From positions 8,494,001-8,558,000 of the forward strand of contig NC_052665.1 of the NCBI RefSeq assembly GCF_016802725.1: a stretch of 64,000 bases of DNA, read 5' to 3'. The notes below the pieces were generated by a model. It ran no database searches. It saw only the letters and a program-made list of their open reading frames with translations, and had not been told where the DNA came from. A program made the translations under genes and the position numbers. Of this stretch, positions 1 through 14,699 are shown in pieces (within the stretch, counting starts at the first letter, position 1; the number at the start of each line of letters is the position of its first letter). This stretch comes from Solenopsis invicta (Eukaryota; Arthropoda; Insecta; Hymenoptera; Formicidae).

Positions 1-3000
1 GAAACGAACGGGTTCTCAGCGTTGAATGTACCATTATAATGCATGTTCTACATACAGGGACAACGCGCTAATATCTCTCGCTAAGATCAATTTTGTATTC
101 CGCGCGTCACCTCGTAGACTAGAGTTAAGAACGAGCTTTTCGAAATTCCGGCCATTAACGCCCCCGGCGAAGCTTCCCACTTACCGTCGTGCCGTCCTGT
201 TTTGCGCTCACACTTACGGCCATTCCGTTCGAGAATTATCTTTAAACAAATATAATGCACAGATTCACCCACGCATTCAACACAGAGATCATGAGGATTC
301 TGACAACCGGCGACGTCGAGATCTCTTCGCGTCGCGTTGAAGATGATCTCCACCCTCGCAATGAAATATTATTTAACGCTCGACATGTACACTCAAAATT
401 TGAGAGTGTAAGTTTCTAAATGTGTACCGACTTCCTGACTGACGTAACGCGCGACGTTCGCTCCGCGCCGCATGACGTCTCGCGCTTTCATGTCAAAATA
501 ACATTTTGTCATGATTCAAGAAGGGAAGATTTCGCGACGTGCCTTCTTGTAGTTTCGCCAACAACGTTTCAATAGCGCGACGTCGGAAACCAGCGTTTAA
601 CGTAATTTGAAGAGATTATATTTCGAGGGAACAATATACAAACTTGAAGAATGTTAATAGAACTTAAAGCTCGTCAAAGCAATATTTTACAAATTTATAG
701 AAAAGCGATAGCGTTTATTTCAATTTTCGTTAAAATTGTTTAGAAATTCTTCAGGAAATAACTGAGAGACTTGACACGTAACTTCATGGAACAAGTCGCA
801 ATTTGTAACGCCATGGCATTTCACGGCGTAGAATCGCTGCGTTTTTCAGTCGGGAAGCGCACGCTGTCGACTCGTTACGTCCGCGTAAAAATTCACGTGA
901 AATTCCAGCCGTAAACACCATGCGCACCAAGCAATTCCGGTGCTTTATCTGCGGTCGCAGCGACGCAAACGTCGCGAGTTGAGGCGAGGCGACGCGACGG
1001 AACGAGTCGCGAGGCCAAGGGAGAACTCATGCAAGCCCCGGAAACTTCGGGTTGGCTTTGGCAGTTTAAAAGTTGCGAGAGAGGCGGAGAGGCGTCGCGA
1101 CGCCGGGAGACCTTATCGCGCCGCATATATTCGCGGCGACTCGGCTCGGCTCGAGTCGAGTCGCCTCGCGCGCGCGCCAGTATTATTTCCGGTAAATTCC
1201 AGACCGGAAGCCGCGGTTTTGCCCGAGCGGAGGCCGCGGGAAAAAGCGTAAACGTTGGCGGCTCGTTTGAGGCGGCTCGTTTCTTCTTCTTTCCCTCTCT
1301 CTCCGCGGCTGGAGATGAAATCCGTCTTCAAGGTGAAAGGGACGGTGCGTCGAGACGGGCGGGATGTGGAAATTGGCTTCCAGTTCTTCCAAAGCAACCT
1401 CAAACAGAGATATCATCGGAATTTCCTATTCCTCGAAAGGAATATACTACATTTCCGGTCTTCGGCGCCACGAGCGGTCGACGGGTAATACCCTTTACAC
1501 CGTTGAAGTTCTTTCATTCGGGCTCGAGCGATTCCTATCGAATTTGCATATAACGCTGGCTTGTATTCCGAACAGCAACGGCTAGCTGCTTTTTCTCCGA
1601 GCGCAGAAAACATTTCTGTTTTGAGGATTTGAGATTTAACTCACATATATTCCGATACCACTAAAATAAACTGATTCCATATCTTATCTTATAAATCCAG
1701 AGTTATTTCGACTTTCCATCAGCGTACGCAAAAAAAACAGAACTCAAATAAAAAAGATTTACCCAATTGCCTAGTGAAATGGTTTTTTTTTTTTTTTATT
1801 TTAAGAGAGTACGTGTACAATTTGCTTTATTGGTTTAATCAAAACCGTTTTAAAATATACAGTTAACAAATATTAAAATATCAAGTTCAATAAAGAGAGA
1901 TATGAAAAGTTTTTCTTTAATATCCAATATCATATCTAAATGTCTAAGTAATACATGTTAAATTCGTCCAGTCGCTAATACTGAACTATAGTTTAGATAC
2001 TCGCGTTTAATTAAGGGCTCGTAAGGCACAGGGGCTGGTTAGTGTAGCCGCTACTTTACGAGTAGCAATTCGTATTAATAAAAGAACTTTTAACGGCGCG
2101 ATGCGTTTACGGACCGCATAAAAATAATAATTAATATACATGAGGCCGTTCCGCTCTTAATCAACTTCTTAGACCACCCACAGGAAATTAAAATTGTTTA
2201 TAGTTGATAATTAGCGTCAGTTAAATGGCGAAGAAAGCGCAGATAATGGGCGAGGTTTGCATCTTGCTGTTTAATCAAGTATTTTACGACGTGCTTAAAC
2301 TAAGTTTTCGTTACTTCTTTTAGACTTATAATCGATACTAATGTAGCGTTATTCATAATTTTGTCTTTTTCACACGTTGCGGCAGGAGCGTTTATAAAAT
2401 CCTCGGAATGTACAATTTGTCGACAGAGTGTTGCCTTTCAATGTAAAGAAGTTTTCCCACATTTTTAGTACACAATGACAAAAATAATCGCAGCATATTT
2501 CACAAATACGAATTACATAAAATACAGGAAGATTTTTAATATTAAGCTACAATGACGAATGATATCATCCGTTTTCGTTATTTTCTCTCATCGTATCAAA
2601 TGTTTACGGCATGTCGCCACCAAAAGAAAATATATTCGCTCGAATTTATTAGCAAGGAAATAAACGGAAAAAATATAATTTCTATTTTACTGCTAAATTC
2701 GTGCAGACAGCTGCCACGGGCATTCTTTATACTTCAAATGCGTGTACACTGAAAATTATAATAATAAAAATATATACAATGTATAAATATTAGTTTAACA
2801 TTTTACGTTACTCATTCGCATTACTTGTTTTTTTCTACTTGTATTTAAAGTCGCGTTTTTATTTAAAAAAGAACTCAGATATAATTTTTTTAAATTATTT
2901 CAAGATTAACAATGATAATTGAACTATCTTTGAATAATAACGGTAATTAAGCAATATAACATTATAGATAGAACTTTGTTATAAATTTTGATTGAATTAT

Positions 3001-5789
3001 AGATTGTCTAAAACGGACTTCAATTATATATATACGTTTATAATTAATATATCAACTAAATACTCTTGTCAATTACAGGATCCAACTAGTTATATTTCCA
3101 TTTTAAAACAATTTTGAAAATCAAATAGGATTAATTATTATTTTACGCAACACTAATTAATTAATCCGTAAAATAAAGCTCAAAATGTGATATGACATTA
3201 AAATGTAAGAAACTTGATCCAATATAATTTTCATATCGAACACAATAATGAAACAATCACGAAATAAATGAATCTCTATGAAAATTACGTTAGATATCCA
3301 TTTGTAAAACTTTATTTTAAATCTTATATAAACTTTCACGAGACTCATGTAACGACTATAAATACGAATCTTTGACTTTGAATTCTTCGGCTTAGCGCAC
3401 TTGCTCGTGGAATTGTCGAAGACTCGAACGATTTCTGTAAGAGTGTTCTCGAAAGTTTAATTGAAAAGTTGATCTTTTGAAAGAGATCAAGGTGAAACAA
3501 GGACGAAACAAAGTGGCACCTTCCGCTGAAGTAATCTCCGGCGCTCGAATTATTTTTATCTCCGGGATTCAGGAGTTGCTTCGAAATTCATGAGGGAGCC
3601 GGCACGAATTCACGGGGTTGCGCAGAAGAGGACGTTCGGTCCTCGTTCTACGCTCCTCACGCGGCGGCGGAGGGTTAACTCGATATTACGAATCCGGCAA
3701 TTTGCTTGAGTAAATCCACCTACTGGTGAGTTTCGGCAGCAAGGAAAGCGCTGTTAATAAACATGGAGGACCATATCGTCGATCCTCGCAAGTCGTCAGG
3801 GGAATAATTTTTGTTTACTTTGTCTTTCCCCTCCGGCGAATCTCCGTGTAATACAAGCTCTTCTTAGTATTTCGCGTCTTGAGCAATATGCAAGATCGCC
3901 GGGCAATTTTGAACGATATTCCTTTACAAATCACGTCTCAATCAGAAAAATTTTGACACTCAGGTGTTTTTTTTCTATATGTACGTTCACGGAATAACGC
4001 CAAGCAATATTGCTACGTATGACGACATTACTTTACGCGCATTTGAAAAATATTACATTGAAAATATCACGGAGATATTTGCAAGAAACATTCTCGGAAT
4101 ATTTTTCCGTTATGCCACTTGGTCGCGAATACTTGGCGTACACTTGTAAAAGATATGATCTCGAACATGAGATATTTTTGACGCGGAAAATTCTATCTTT
4201 TCTTTGTTGAAACTGCTGTGTATCCGGCGAAAAGTCAACTCCAATTCTACCAGCTTCTACGCGCTGCTTGTTGAACAATATCTCGACGTAAACTTGCCGT
4301 TCGAAAGGGAAATGAAAGGGAAATTATTTCAAATTGTGTAAATCTGTCAATAATAAAAAAATAACGTGCCACGACGGCACGTTAAAATTATTTCCCTTTC
4401 TTTTCTCTCGTCGAAAGATCGATCGCCACAGGCAGCTATGGCAAAAAAGAACGATCGTGCAGTTCCGACTTTTTACCACCGTTAACGGCGCGATATCGTT
4501 CCGCGGAGAACGACGAAAAGAGTACGTAAGGTACGAGCGGTATCGTGTTCACTTTGCCGAGAGATACCAGCGAAGCGCGCGGGTGCAGGATGGTATTTCA
4601 GCCACGCTTCTCTCTCTCGTGGAAGGCGCCGCGCTGATGCCGCGCCAAAAGAGAAGCCGAGCGTACTGTGCCGCGGTGTCGGATTGCAGGTCGCTTCTCG
4701 CTTTCCCTCGTCGAACGAATAAACGGGTGATGTGCGCGACGTAGTCGGACGGGGGGTGGTCCCAGACGCGATGCAGAACGGAGAGGAGATAAGAGAAGGG
4801 AGAGAAAAGAGGGTCTCGGAAAGAATTTGCAAGGCGCGCGTTACTCGAATACCGCGCTCACTATATACACACCGGTGTTCACTGCTCGTCCGCGCGCTGG
4901 AGGATCTCTCAGGAGCTTTCGAAATGCGAGCTCGCGTCGAGAATCCACCCAAGTATTTCGAGTCCGCGATGTAAGAGATTGCGCGATGGGCTTCAATGTT
5001 TCAAGTATGGTATCAATATGATGGAGTAGATATATGTAACGGATTGCCAGCTGGATGATCGGCGTATTATCCTACCCTACGATCTATCGTAAGATCGTAA
5101 ATCTAGGCTCGCCTCATTAATTTGCGATAACTATTATAAACGCATCCTTATTCTTGCCTAGCCTCTCGACTTCTCTCGTGGTAAGGTCTCCTCTCGGGCG
5201 GCCGTCTTTTACCAACTGGAAAAACCAATCCTGGGCTTTGCCAAAAGGTTAGTCTTGCAAAAAGCAACCATTGACCCAACTCGAGAGCAGCAAAAAGCGA
5301 TTTGATTGTTCTCCATGTCCATTTCAGGTACTTTATAGAAGAACAGAATTTTGCGGTCGGAAGAATCATCGGTCAAGAAAATTGTCCGTTTGCCTTGCAA
5401 CCACGAGAATTGCAATGTAAAACCGACAATGGAAGAGAATTGGCAATATATCGCAGTCGCTCAATAAAATTTTGTAATTGCGTTGTTATTATCAGTCTCC
5501 TGATGCCAGACATAAAATTGTAACAGCGAGAATCAAGAAGGCATCACGTACAGATTATGGATGACAGTTAGATATTTGCAATATTTTTTGATAATGCGGA
5601 AATACTTGAAAATTCATACATCGTGTTTTGATGTGACGCAGTTTAAAATAATGATTTAACAGAAGAAAATAACTAATTTTTCAATTTGTTTGATGGAAGA
5701 GCTACACTTAAATCGCGACGTTTCAATCGACTGACCAAACGGTAATAAGGCAGAGTAGAGGTTGTATTGCATAAAATTTCAATTTATAC
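1..5789. other. Intergenic, no gene seen
   Basis: Mixed DNA. CpG-rich patches lie at about 830-1560 and 4400-4980 and an AT-rich stretch at 1620-3360. Open frames overlap on both strands, show no recognisable domains and are not called. Confidence 0.5.
4314..4400. repeat. Nested hairpin
   Basis: The inner stem TAACGTGCC/GGCACGTTA (4362-4384) is perfect over 9 bp with a 5-base loop. An outer pair, GAAAGGGAAA near 4314 with its complement ending at 4400, encloses it. Confidence 0.6.
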
Positions 5790-6460
5790 TCGGTAGTAGT
5801 GGAGCGATCGCGCTAGTCAGGACAATAGTAAAGTAGTGTTCTGGGTCAGGTGGTTGACAATGTTTGGCGTGCCCTGTAACTCGCGGCTGAATTTGCGTGG
5901 AACCACGACCGTTAACGGGCGAACGGGGTAGTCCGGGGATAGTTTCCGCAGGGAAGGCAGCCGGAGACGAGGGGGTGGCTGCTTCGGCAGAGTTATTTAG
6001 CCGAGGCGTTGTTCTGGCTCGCGTACTATGTGGGTCGCCGCCAGCTTAGTATCGCGGGTAAGCCTCATGAAACATGAGTACCCACCAGGATGACACCACT
6101 AACTCCTTTATGGAGATGGAAGCTTATGCATGAATTGCGAGGATGGGCGAGGATGCTTCTTGGACAACGGGGGCCCTTCGCTAGGTGGTTCCGCACGATG
6201 TTCTTAAGTAACAGTCTCGCCAGGTGAAGCGGTTCCTAGGACGAGGCGGACAGGAAACCTGCCAACGAGGTGATACGTGCTGTACGTACGAGATGATATA
6301 TGTGCCGTGCACTTCGCTGTTGACGCTAAAATGCGAAATGTCGCGGCGGCATCTTGTCATTTGACGTTGAGGCCGTGGTTGCTCGACTTGAAAGTTTAAA
6401 CCTGTGCTCGTTACACGGCCACCGAGATCGGTGATAAACTGTTGCACTTACATCACACTT
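5790..6460. other. Compositionally distinct block, possible retroelement fragment
   Basis: GC-moderate, purine-rich DNA with many GGGG/CCGGG runs lies between AT-richer flanks and reads unlike its surroundings. There is no long coding frame. It could be the untranslated end of a non-LTR retroelement or unique sequence. I cannot name a family. Confidence 0.2.
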
Positions 6461-7903
6461 CTCCGATTTATACTGCAGCATGCGGCGTATCAGGTACTTA
6501 GAATACGTATCGAATCTCGATTAAGTGTCACTGATGACGTAGAAATAATCCGCACGTAATAAAATTCACATTTTCCGAAGACATTTCATATAATCTGCGA
6601 TCGCGCCGTGCGAAGATAAATTCATCGCGTCGGCTATCGTATTGTTGTAGATGTAATTTGTTGTAAAGAAATTCCGGCTGCTATGAAGTTTCACGGAGCA
6701 TAAAGGAGGAAGGGCACGAGCGCCGAGCTCCTGCGGCACGGAGCGAATTTCGTAAATGGGAGTTACTTTTAGACCCATTTAATATGCATTAAAGCGCATG
6801 AGTAGGTTAATCTCTTAGAGTTTCAGCGTCGTCTCATAATTCAACAGAGTTATGCATCCGCAATCACCATGTGGGTATTAAATTTAATCGGTAAAAGGGA
6901 ACAAATTCCGCCATTTATATTTCAAATATATCGCATGGGAGTTTGAGCAAAAGTAATAAACAAGCGATGAGCAAAAGTATGATAAAACCGTATTTTTTTG
7001 CGTTATTTAAAAATTTAATTAAAGTTAATTAAAAACGTAAAGACCGGAACAATTATAAAAATATCTTGCATTTCAAATCTCTAGAAAATTATAAAGCGCG
7101 CGGTAACGTGTACATTCTATAAAGTTAATTGTCCATCACATAAAGTCAACGTACGTACTGACGAAATGATGCAAAAGCATGGCTTTGTGTATTAACTCTT
7201 ACTCTTTGACACTGTACTATTTAGTTTTTATCGCATCTTTTTTTTTAACACGCTAACGCTGTGCAGCTTTATACAAACGCTCTCGTTACTTTACCGCATC
7301 CAGAATTGCGAGAGATTTGCTGTAGCTCACGGTCGTGCAGGCGCGAAACTCCCGGTTTGGAACGTAATACGTAGAAGGAAATAAGCTCCCGCCGTACATT
7401 TCGCGATATCTGATGTCCCCATCTCGAGCCTTGGGGGCCGTTGAAAACTTAACTCTGCGCCTAAACCCTCTCCGAAGCCGTATGCTCGGGATCTACCCTG
7501 ATATTTATACGACTTTTCGCTTAATTGCCCGCGCCAACTCCCCCAATTTCCTCCCCCTCCTTCCCGTTCTTGCGAAAGAAGTTAACGCCGTAATTATCAC
7601 TATCATCTGCGGAAGATCGTCGTAGCTTCTGGCACGGTGTAATTTCGGTAAATAGTCACATCGATTTAAAGTTTGCATTTTAATTACTGAAGAACTGTTC
7701 TCCGGACGAACGCGATACATCCAACAGCTAAGTTTACATAAATCCAAAGAAAATTGAAGTTAATTTAATCTGACAATTAAACTTTTGATTTCTTATCTTT
7801 TAAAATTCTTTTAAATGACACGGAATAAACATTATAGATCATTTTAATCATGTAACGTTTGTCTTGTGTTGCTCATAAAAATTCTGACGAGAAAGCGGTA
7901 CTA
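6461..7903. other. Intergenic, nothing recognised
   Basis: No exon, RNA gene or repeat that I can support. Confidence 0.4.
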
Positions 7904-8416
7904 TATGTACACACAGAAAAATATCAATTCTACTGCTAAGAAAAGCGATTATTTAATTCACTTTATTTTAGCAAATAATGGTTACATTTAGCAGAGAATA
8001 TTTTCTTGATAATTATCTTAAAATATACTCTCACAAATTTATGAAAACTTAGTATTATATATCTAAGACAAGAATTTATATTTTTGCGAAGAACTTTAAT
8101 AAAATGTTATTTTCAAGGAGCAAAGTTGGAATAATAAGAAAATCGAATTTTTATTTTAATATTTTTAGGTATAATATCAAATTACTAGGATTCAAAATAT
8201 TTTGCATAAATTTGATGCTTTTCTTAAACTTGCAACAGACTATTTACTTATGAAATATTTATGAAACAAGTAATATTTGTTTAATTCAAGTAATTTATAG
8301 TATATATAATATTTTTCTCTCTGTACACAGAAGTTTATTTTAAGTAAATATTACTTATTTTAAATAAATGATGAGTATATTTTAAAACTGTTATCAAGAA
8401 TATATTCTTTCTACAG
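7904..8416. repeat. AT-rich repeat island with two inverted-repeat pairs
   Basis: TGTACACACAGAAAAATAT (7906-7924) pairs with the complement at 8309-8327 with two mismatches. A second pair, 7991-8030 with about 8374-8416, shares TTCTTGATAA and TTAAAATATACTC. The pairs are not nested, so this is probably two overlapping or rearranged MITE-like copies. No coding capacity. Confidence 0.6.
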
Positions 8417-11400
8417 ATAACCGTTTCTTAAAAGAAGAAGAATATAATATTGAAGAATATAAATCGCTTTTTTTAGCAGCCTAGGACTAATTTTTTTTTT
8501 TTTTCGTGTACAGGAAACAAAATATCGATTTGCAAATCGGTTGTTAAAAGACTCGAAAGAGACCGAATTAATCCGCAGTTTAAATTGAGATGCGTAATCC
8601 TCTAGGGCCGCCGTAAAGCGTTTGCATCGCCCTTGTAACACTGCTAAGTAAAAATAGGCTATTACAAACACGTGTCCTTACCGATTAGCATAATGGCCGG
8701 ACTTTTTGTACTTGCAGAAGGACTCTCGAACAAAAAATGTTAATACGGGATACCGTCGTACGCAGATTTAAAGCAAGTAGTTCCAGGTGCGGCGCATGTG
8801 CTCACGAAAGTCATTATACTTCTTCGTCGCTAACCGCCGAGAGACATTTTTTCTTCGCCTCTCAAACTCGGGCGTTCTGCATTCGCGATGTCGTGTAAAA
8901 ATCGATAGGTCGTTGTCGTTGCCCTACATTCGACGTTCCAACGCTTCTCATAATTAAAACTTCTTTCGACAAACCGAGGTGCAGAGCACGGTTTTATCGC
9001 GCGATTGAAGCTCGATGTGAATAGATGTTTTCAGTTTTTTTTTTCCATAATTAACATCCCGCTGAGTTATAATCTGCTCTTACCAACTTTTTTTTCATTT
9101 CTTTCACTTTTGCAGCAAAAATAGATGGCTGTGATAAATAGAATATACGTAAAAATACATTTTTTATTTTTATATTTGCAGTATTACTATTGATTTTACA
9201 TTTCTGAATAATTATTAGATCATTATTAAATTATATTAAATTATATCAAGTAACAGAGATTATATGTCACGTAATACTCGAATTTATGGGGAAATTTATA
9301 ACCGCAAACGGCACGGAGCGGACAATATCTTGATATTCTATCTACGAGAAACGACATAGGTTAATAACACAATCCTCGGCAGATTTCAAGTCTCTCAGTT
9401 AGTACGTTCTTAGCTACCTAATGTTTCCTTAATTGTGCGGCACATAGCGACGCCAGTGCGCCGACCTAATTAAACATTAAACGTTGTGCCCGTACCGTTT
9501 AGCTACGGTAAACATCGAGCCGCTTACAACTACAGTTGCTACTTCATCCGATTCGGCTTTCGGCACTAATATTACGACTGTCGTAAAGGCATTTCGTAAC
9601 GTCTTCGACAGAGTTGCGCGAAAAACGAAGCCTCTTAGCAGGTAGGAGATGAGAGCTAATTGCGAGCACACGATGTTTCGCGTAATTAACTCAATTACAA
9701 TGGAAATTCCGTTCTTACCGAGTAACGTTACGCAAAGACATTTGTCGGAAGATTCATCCGTCAAAGTAATAGAATATTTATTAATCTGTACAATTATTGC
9801 GAGAGAACAGTCGAGATCTCCACTGTTTGCTCTGCAAACGGTACGTATATGAACAACATGGTTCTATTTGTTTATAATTAGAGCCGATCCGACGACAGCG
9901 GGAGATAGAAGGAGCAGCCGAGTGGCGTGTGAATGCGGTAAGGGCGGAATGGCGGGAGAGGGCGGGACGGGAATAGACAAATTTGGGCGGAAACAGCGTT
10001 TAAAGTGGGGAATGCAGCGGTCGGCGTGACATCGTTAACAACTTTCCGGCATTGTTTTCCGTGTGAGCGACAAACTGGGCTAATTGCTTCAACTTCTGAC
10101 CTATTCTAGTTAGCGGTGTGTGTAACTGGCTGCTTCTGTGCGGATGATTGTCCCCGGCGATGCAGCCGCCACTCGTGGCAACAACAGCCTCGCGTAAAAT
10201 TCTCTCTCCCGCGGCGAGCACGTTCGCCCCGGCGCGATTGTCGCCGCGGCTTATTAACCCGGCGATAATTAGCCGTAATCGCGACGACGTGCAACGCCGA
10301 CGCGAAAGTCCAACGGGCTTACCTCGCGCCATTCTCGGGGAAAAAAGGCGCTCCGCCTCGCTGATTACGAAAGTGGTTTAATCATCGGAGAACGTCGCGC
10401 ATCGCGCGTCGCGCGTCGCGCGTCGCTCGGTTGCAACGTGGATGAATGCTTCGGTTTAATAGATACTTGGGACAACGAATAGATATTAAGAGCAAATATG
10501 GAGATTCTGAAGGGGACATTTTTTATTTGTGCCAGTTATATCTACGGTCGAGATATAATTTATTGCCGTAATTATGAAATATTTTAAGAACGATATAAAC
10601 ACTCGAGAGATTGTATTGAAGAGAGATAAAAAGTATGGAATAGTTTCTGCTTTATGTTTTTTTATTGTTTTCCTAGCAAAAATATCTCGAGTTCCTCTCT
10701 TAACGTTTATCGTATTAATTTAAGTTAAAGCAGATCGTTGCGGTCCGCGTGTTACGAAGTATCACTCGGTGCATCGCTGAAACTACGGCCGGGTTGTAAA
10801 GTTTCGCCCCTTTTTACCTTACCGTAAACTATGCCGAATTAGCCTCGTTGCGGTATTCTCTGCGTCCAACGCAGAAGATATCGCTTTACTTCCGGCTGGA
10901 ATAAAACTTGAACAATTCCTCCTTTTGTTCCGGACTCGTTTTTCTTATCCGGCCGCGAAATGAATATCCGGTTGTAGGTTTTATTGCCGGCACACGGGAC
11001 AGAAGAATCCCGCGCGGAGGTGGACAGGAGATATCGACGACGAAAAGCTCCGTGTCACCTACATTCCCTTTAAGAGAAGATCGTTGCCGGGTAAGTGAGC
11101 GGTACCTAAGGCCGCGGGGGAATTGTATTAAGCCCCGCGACAAGATATAAACATCCGTCTGGGACAAACGGTTACGAACGCTGGCAAGGAAAACGTGAAT
11201 TACCAGCATTACTTTCCGGTCTACTGCGTAAAACCGCGTGACGCAATAATATTTTATCATCTCAGACCATACCTGGCTCATCCTGTCCTTTGTTTCTGAA
11301 CTTGTTCGTTATAAGGTCATGCTACTGCCATAAATATCCGGAACGTAAATATCCGGAACGCGAAATACTTCTGAATGCAAATTCGCGAAAACTCGACGTA

Positions 11401-14400
11401 ACGTTTGTGCGCGCCGCAGTTCGCATCTAATATATGCATTTTACCTAATGTAAGCTTAAATAAAAAATTGCACGGACCACCATTTCTCCGCTGGTTATTC
11501 TACAATTTTTATAAGACTTGTCGTTTATACCTCTTGCAAAATACCATATTTCATGCACTCGGAAGAAATATGGTAAACTTTGAAAATGTATTGTTCTAGA
11601 GAGTATTCAAAAAAAAAAAGATAAAAAGGAATTACATAAAAATTTTATTCGTTATGATTATACAATCATAACATTTTGTACAAGGAAACAGACATTGATC
11701 AATGAATTTTGTATTATTGTAGAGATAATCTGACATCGTAGCAAATGCGTTTTAAAAAAAAAAAGATTATCACGATTCTGGGACACATTTTCCATTAGAC
11801 AGGCGTATTCGAGAGGCGTCGTCGGTTTATCAGTGCAGGCGTGCATTCAACGAGAGGGCCTCGCAGGCACCTCATTTACGCGCATTTTGCATCCACTCAA
11901 GTTTCGTTTGAGCGCAGGAGATTACGCGAAATATTATTTCGCTGGTGGGCGTGCGTGAACGGCGAAAATATAAGTGAAGGGATCGCGGGAAGTCTTTAAC
12001 CCGCTTTGATATACGCGACGGTCGGTGGAGAGCACTTCGCCCAACCCCACGAAGCTTCGAAGCGGGATAGAGGTGGTACCACGGGCACACACCGTCGTGC
12101 GCATCCATCCACCTGCATGCGCTCCGTCGCGTATACACCACCGCCGACTTTCCAACGCGTCTACAAGATTTGACATGTATACTCTCGTCTAACGCGATAG
12201 AGTGAGGAAGAACTTGAGGGCGAGAGAGACAGGGGTCGGAAGAGGAGGAAAGGGAGAGTGATAGGGTGAGAAACGACGCCTCGATAATAGCAACTCTCTT
12301 CGAGCGCGACACTGTCTCCGTCTCTTCTGTCGACGTTCCGTCTACCAGCCTTTATCTTCCTTGTGCTTCGCCGACCGCTCTTGGATTTAATTAACTCGGT
12401 CTGAGCTTCATTGAGTTATGTTAAGTCACGTCCTTCGCGTAATCTTTGTATTATACCACTCGAAACGTATTTCTGCGTCGACGCCGTATGCGATAAGCTC
12501 ATGAAACCAAGACTTTCCTGCATGTATCTTCGTGAAAACCCTCATACCATTTCCTCTTTCTCTCTTACACTTGCTTTCTTATTCTTTTTACCGTTTTCGG
12601 GAAGGAGCCAAACGATCCGATGCTGTGCTTAGTCTTGTAGTAGTTAATCCTCCGGGGTACCAGAGATTTAAATGATTGTGGAAAAGAGAATAGACTTCAA
12701 AGAGCGAAGACCAAATGAAAGATTTAATATTCAGTAAGAAAACTTGGTAGTAGATTTATTAACGTTTGCAGTAATATTTATTTAAGCTTTCGATTAGCAT
12801 GAAGAATAAGTTAACAAATTGAAAATTCCGTAGGAAGCAATCACATGGTTGAAGTAACCGTTTATTCAGGTTTAAATTTTTTTTCCAATCTCCTTTTGTT
12901 GCGTTAATTCGCTTCTTGTATCGCACTATAAATTAGAAGACGCGTTGACTAAATATTAACGGCGCATTGTAGTTGCACAGCCGTGACCATGTCGTAAACA
13001 GAAGGACGTCTTCGTTACTCCTTCCAGTTCATGCATCCGCGGCGTCTTCCGCCCGCATTTCAGCGTCTTCGAAGGCGCTACGGTTTTGAGAAACTTTCGC
13101 CTCTATCTATAGAAGAGGAAGGTAAAACTTTGGAGCACCTGCCGAGACTTGCTTATGGAGTCTATTACCGCTTCGATGGAGCTGCCGGGAATCTTTATAC
13201 CCTTCGACCCGGCAGTCGTGAATTAGCATTCGCCGCGAGTGTCCTTAAACTTCCTAATAATTTGATGGCAGAGACGGGCGGACGGTATGTAAATTAAGAG
13301 TTTCAATATTCGAAGCCCATTTCCGCGTCCATTCCGCTAACCTATTTCGCGAAGTTCTAGCTCGCTTCGTGCCCATAGCGTAGATCATACCTGTCTACGT
13401 GTCGCTTCCAACATAACGCGAGCATACGTTGCAGTACGAATTTCGCGTTGGGAATGTGCACTTTATACATTAGTTAAATGTAGCATCGGAAGATGAATAC
13501 GTGGAACATGAAGTCACCACCAAATAAACGTTGAAACGTGAAAATGTCACACAATCAGAAATCAAGTCAGTCTTTCGTGAAAATGATCATTTTTCTACAT
13601 TATTGTTTCTATTTTATAATTTTTTAATTAATTTCTCGCATTGTAAGTAGACGTTGTTGCGTTATATATTTTCCGCAATGTTATTTGGAGCGATTAGCTA
13701 CACTCAGCCGAAGCCTCGGACACTAATCGGAAAAATTCCTCGGTGTCTCCTAGACAAGAGTGATAAACGAGATACACGAGATAAACGAGAAGGGGTGGGT
13801 TCGCAAACGATGGGATAGAAAAATGCTCATCAGGTACGAAAAGTCGGTACGCAGTACTGAAAATTGGCTGATATTTTTCAAGTTTTAACCATCTGGTGAC
13901 CCTACCGGAAAATTGCAATTTACCCGAATCCTTCGTCAAACGCAAATGGCTAAACGTGTCAAAGGCTCCAACGAACATTAACGCGTTGCCCCCAAACGAT
14001 GTTTTCAATTTTGTGTGCACGCCACGTTGTTCGTACAGGAGAATGATTTACAAATTAACTATCTAATTAACGTGTAAGTGAAAAAGCATGAATGCCATGT
14101 GTCACTGTATGTCAAAAACGTGTGCGTTTTGCTGTAAATTATAAATAATGAATTAACGAATAGCCGGGAAGAAACATTTTATCGTTACTGTATAATATTT
14201 CGAAAAAATGTTAATCCGCCCATTTCTTTCAAGCCAGTATCGCGTGAACAACGCTCTTTCAATTTAAACGCCGCCGAAGTAATAGGATCTCACTCGAAAT
14301 CCCTTCTTTCACGGTGGCATTACATCCTCAGCGTCATGCATCATGCGCTATCGCATTACAAGAGACATCAGGAATTTTGCGAAAGACTCCGCCCGGCGTT

Positions 14401-14699
14401 CCAGTTAACTGGCGCGTACTCCAGGAGTGGATGTAATACGCCAGTAAACCGTGGGTGTTCGTTTAAAAGCCTCGAAATTTCGTCGCTCCCGTCGATTTAG
14501 TGGGCATTACGCCTCGCACGGGAAACAATGTAATACCGTACTCGTTCTTGTATAATAGATACTGTCGTACTAAATCGTTACGATGTCTGTAAACTAGCGC
14601 GATCGAATAGATTATAGGGCAAAAGGAAAAAAAGAATAATAGATAGAGAAAGAAAAACCACAACCCAGTCCAGATAAAAAAGGAACATCGAGATTTCTT
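8417..14699. other. Intergenic with CpG-rich patches, no gene seen
   Basis: CpG-rich patches at about 9880-10430 and 11870-12330 could be regulatory or unseen non-coding first exons, but nothing in them decides this. A near-exact repeat TAAATATCCGGAACG occurs twice near 11330-11360. Confidence 0.4.
10397..10424. repeat. Four 7-bp tandem units GCGC(G/A)TC
   Basis: The units are GCGCATC and then three GCGCGTC, at the edge of a CpG-rich patch. Confidence 0.85.

Noticed and set aside
4334..4952. Overlapping frames of 136 and 156 codons on opposite strands
   Set aside because: CpG-rich, stop-poor DNA; both are Arg/Ser-rich and neither has a recognisable motif.
13031..13297. 88-codon plus frame
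   Set aside because: No family recognised, no splice or promoter context, and its length is within chance for this composition.
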